A stretch of 64,000 nucleotides of DNA from contig CM020618.1 of the NCBI GenBank assembly GCA_009829735.1, forward strand, positions 2,416,882 through 2,480,881, in the 5' to 3' direction. Below are positions 62,701 through 64,000 of the stretch, one piece after another. Made by a program: the position numbers and the translations under genes. The notes under the pieces are model-generated. The model worked only from the letters and a program-made list of their open reading frames with translations, did not search any database and was not told the origin of the DNA. Each line of letters begins with the position of its first letter. The first letter of the stretch is position 1. Source of the stretch: Pyropia yezoensis (Eukaryota; Rhodophyta; Bangiophyceae; Bangiales; Bangiaceae).

Positions 62701-63510
62701 TTCGTCGGCCGCGTTGGCAGCGGCTTGCGCGGCTGTAGCGGTTGCTGCAGCGCTGTCGCTGCCGTCCAATGATGTTGCATCAGCCCGCCTGCCCCGCGTG
62801 GCGACAGAGGAGCTGCTGGCACCATCCGCAGCCACCCCAGCCACAACGCTGCCCGCCGCTGACGTTGGGGAGGTCACAACAAACGTGCGCTGCAGTAGTG
62901 GCACGGCCGCCGTCCACACCCACCCGACCGTCGACTGGATGCCACCCAAGAGGGCCCACGGCCCGCCGCCACCGCCGCCGCCGCCACTGTCACTGGCGCC
63001 GTCGCCGTCGTCGCCAGCGTCACTGGGAAGGACGTCCTCAGTGTCGGGGGAGGACACAGGCTGGCTGCCAACAAGGCCGACCACGGCGGCATCGTGCGGC
63101 TCGCTGGTCGGTTGTTGGGTATTGCCGCCCACCGGTGGCCCCTCGCGATGCGCGGCAGCCCCCCTTTCAGACGGGTGGCCATCCCTGCCATTGGGCTGCC
63201 ACCGCGGCGGGTCGCGCGGCTCGCTGTCCGGGGTGCCTTCGTCAGGCGGCGGGCCGCCCCAGCCGCGAAAGCCCAATAGTGCCGCGGGTGGGGGCGGCGG
63301 TGGCAGTGGCACACGCGTGGGGGCTGAGGCGCCCGCCGCTGGCCGCCGCCGCCACCGTCCAGCAGGGAGTGGGGGTGGGGAGAGAAAACAGCCAACCGCC
63401 ACCAATGGGTGGTTGGAGCGGCCAAGACCGGCAGGTGCTACGAAGGCCGGCATCCGATGGCGTTGGGCGGCAGCCGTGGCGGGCGCTAACGGAACCACCT
63501 CACCGGCCAT
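59770..63510 (-). CDS. Patatin-like phospholipase with long disordered N-terminus
   Basis: ATG 63508-63510 to TGA 59770-59772, 1,246 residues (the frame is open further upstream to 63594 without ATG). Patatin-like enzymes hydrolyse acyl esters of membrane lipids with a Ser-Asp dyad. Visible: the oxyanion-hole motif SIDGGGTR (about residue 808), nucleophile motif GTSTG with S847, and the catalytic Asp in HADGA (D989). The helical segment before it (about residues 640-790) has a repeated leucine pattern suggestive of ARM-like repeats, as in some calcium-independent PLA2-type proteins. The first ~600 residues are low-complexity Ala/Pro/Gly with no domain, with a poly-Gly run near nt 62970. The C-terminus is Gly/Arg-rich. 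No clear transmembrane segment. Substrate and compartment unknown. Confidence 0.88.
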   Translation of the reverse strand: MAGEVVPLAPATAAAQRHRMPAFVAPAGLGRSNHPLVAVGCFLSPPPLPAGRWRRRPAAGASAPTRVPLPPPPPPAALLGFRGWGGPPPDEGTPDSEPRDPPRWQPNGRDGHPSERGAAAHREGPPVGGNTQQPTSEPHDAAVVGLVGSQPVSSPDTEDVLPSDAGDDGDGASDSGGGGGGGGPWALLGGIQSTVGWVWTAAVPLLQRTFVVTSPTSAAGSVVAGVAADGASSSSVATRGRRADATSLDGSDSAAATATAAQAAANAADEGVYFDDDGVAARLAVKRASSGRDASWGRGPPPVDAAAAGRRMASLPNQGATGQPPDVAAVTAAAPPPPPGVASPTVAPQAASASLTPPAPASSSPPGGVRVGPFAFFRGKKKAVDPPPSLETSPAFSAAHWVSPSPDAFAVLSPSATYAAVDAALSRRRPSGATLATVIPYDAQRRLFRELATLPVPPTRGLSSAATSAAAAAAAGGMVTRGGAGSGDADAFNRLREAEEAEQLREEEATGGGLLGLPGRLVGGAWSAVASLWAGGGADAVAAEVPGGGAAAAAAAPTAARQPAGDAKQRSGDAKRKGSQEEPMAAYAAAMTRESGLFDDSELPSSAAAAAFAAAAAMASSPSSAFASAPATESAGLAAAVAVGRAVKSRADAQVFVESLGVAALVRAASHLPRGSQRAAAITALANLVIELPSARVSVLEAEAGAIRGLLRRVVVNSGVVRPPAGTEALVSGAHLLGTLSLGRSAAERSWRTAFARDAEVVRALKRFAGGTSSESEESVARAARRALGALGVNVWRPRVAGQRGLRILSIDGGGTRAVMTFEMLKHLKQLTGCEIHELFDVIGGTSTGAIVAASIGLAHRPVEDVETLYRDMIGKIFAKKPVNGPKMLITRAYYDTGVLEETLKRECGCGVFIDSAAEADMNKVFVVSSLVSRSPNQLHVFRNYTYPEGSKSRYEGTVEAQLWEALRASSAAPTFFSEIRIDGDIHADGAIVANNPTAVALHEAKNMYPGVPIELLVSMGNGTTPEDAGAEVAAAAAAADEVVGGGGGGKAAAEAAAAALKTVRRKESLGWNDMIGSIVASATATETVHHALTDVLPSESYHRFNPETAATSIDETRASVLAQWVEDSAAYIDRERGRFEAVADILRPTARVSLLQRARDALAAELAYIRATAREGGAGGGAGAGGGDAGGGAAVGFVLPKGSRGGARKGGRGGGSLWGLFQGRSRGGGEEEGGEGLRRDDQRAF

Positions 63511-64000
63511 GGCGGGCGCCCTCGGGGCAAGGCGGCGCTGCGGCAGCACTCGCTGCCGGCGCCGGCACCGTCGCGAGGGGGGCGAGCGCGCCAAGAAGCC
63601 GATAGCAGGTGCCGTGCCGCGCCTTTCGTAAGCGCTACATCAAACCAGGGGGGGGGGCGCTTGCCTGGACGAGCGACTCTTATCGCTGCAGTCAGCGCGA
63701 CGCACCACGCAGGTCTGGTACGAACAAGAAGAAGCAGACGCCCCAGCAGGCCGCTCCTGCGAAGAGGGACGGTGCTGGCCCAGAAACGTCTCGCGAGCTG
63801 GCTGGATACTTGGCGCTTGGCTGGAGTGGAACCCGACTCGACCCGCCTCGACGGTGGTGCAACAACGCCATCTCCCTAAAATTGAGATGCTTCTCAGAGC
63901 CTCGTCCAGAATCAAGTATCATACTTACTGTTCGTGCCACGTTTCCGCTGCAGCCATGGCTCCTTGTTGGGGATGAGACTCCAGCAGCGCTCTTACACGT
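63511..64000. other. Upstream region of the phospholipase gene, no other gene seen
   Basis: GC-rich near 63540-63660, then more balanced composition. Frames of 60-90 codons without domains. Probably 5' UTR or promoter. Confidence 0.45.

Overview
The window looks like nuclear DNA of a GC-rich photosynthetic eukaryote, most likely an alga. My best guess is a bangiophyte red alga of the Porphyra/Pyropia type; this is inferred, because no species marker is present. Reasons: very high GC, long low-complexity Ala/Pro/Gly/Ser-rich proteins, genes with no or few GT-AG introns, two bacterial-type enzymes with transit-peptide-like N-termini (RlmH and the MEP-pathway enzyme IspD), a plant-like SnRK/CIPK-type kinase, and dense chromodomain Ty3/gypsy and Ty1/copia elements.

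Layout. 1-11.65 kb: a 5'-truncated hypothetical gene, a C-rich pyrimidine tract, a two-tier G-rich minisatellite (144-bp then 83-bp units), a low-complexity protein with a CCT/Jas-like motif, and rlmH. 11.66-36.72 kb: a three-level nest of LTR retrotransposons. Outermost is a decayed gypsy element B (gag-pol on the minus strand). Element A (12471-28197, 362-bp LTRs, TSD TGGAG) sits in B. A 5.0-kb deleted relative of B, called B' (21530-26545, 469-bp LTRs, TSD GTGAC), sits in A. 36.7-42 kb: a truncated antisense ORF of a third gypsy family (C) and two 644-658 bp LTR-like repeats; the second repeat is split by a 2.2-kb element with terminal inverted repeats and a 9-bp target duplication. 43.3-49.7 kb: a young Ty1/copia element on the minus strand (574-bp LTRs, TSD ACTGC). 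51.9-63.5 kb: host genes, namely a four-exon CAMK/SnRK-like kinase with RS-rich regions and a KA1-like C-terminus, ispD, and a convergent patatin-like phospholipase gene.

The most unusual system is in the retrotransposons. Families A, B and C each carry, converging on the 3' end of pol, a large antisense ORF. The three products appear distantly related to each other and match no family I know. B' has lost nearly all of gag-pol but keeps a fully open 647-codon antisense ORF. A TATA box lies upstream of the antisense ORF in A and in B. The LTRs of B and B' also contain, in antisense direction, a short open frame with a Zn2Cys6-like cysteine cluster, present in all four LTR copies. The three mapped insertion junctions in the nest all fall inside an antisense ORF.

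Element A has a canonical -1 slippery heptamer exactly where the gag frame (past one TAG) overlaps the pol frame. The copia element joins gag and pol by an ATGA stop-start overlap.

The host genes point to plastid metabolism (IspD, isoprenoid precursors), organellar ribosome modification (RlmH), lipid hydrolysis (patatin-like) and stress or energy signalling (kinase). Nothing suggests they form a single pathway.
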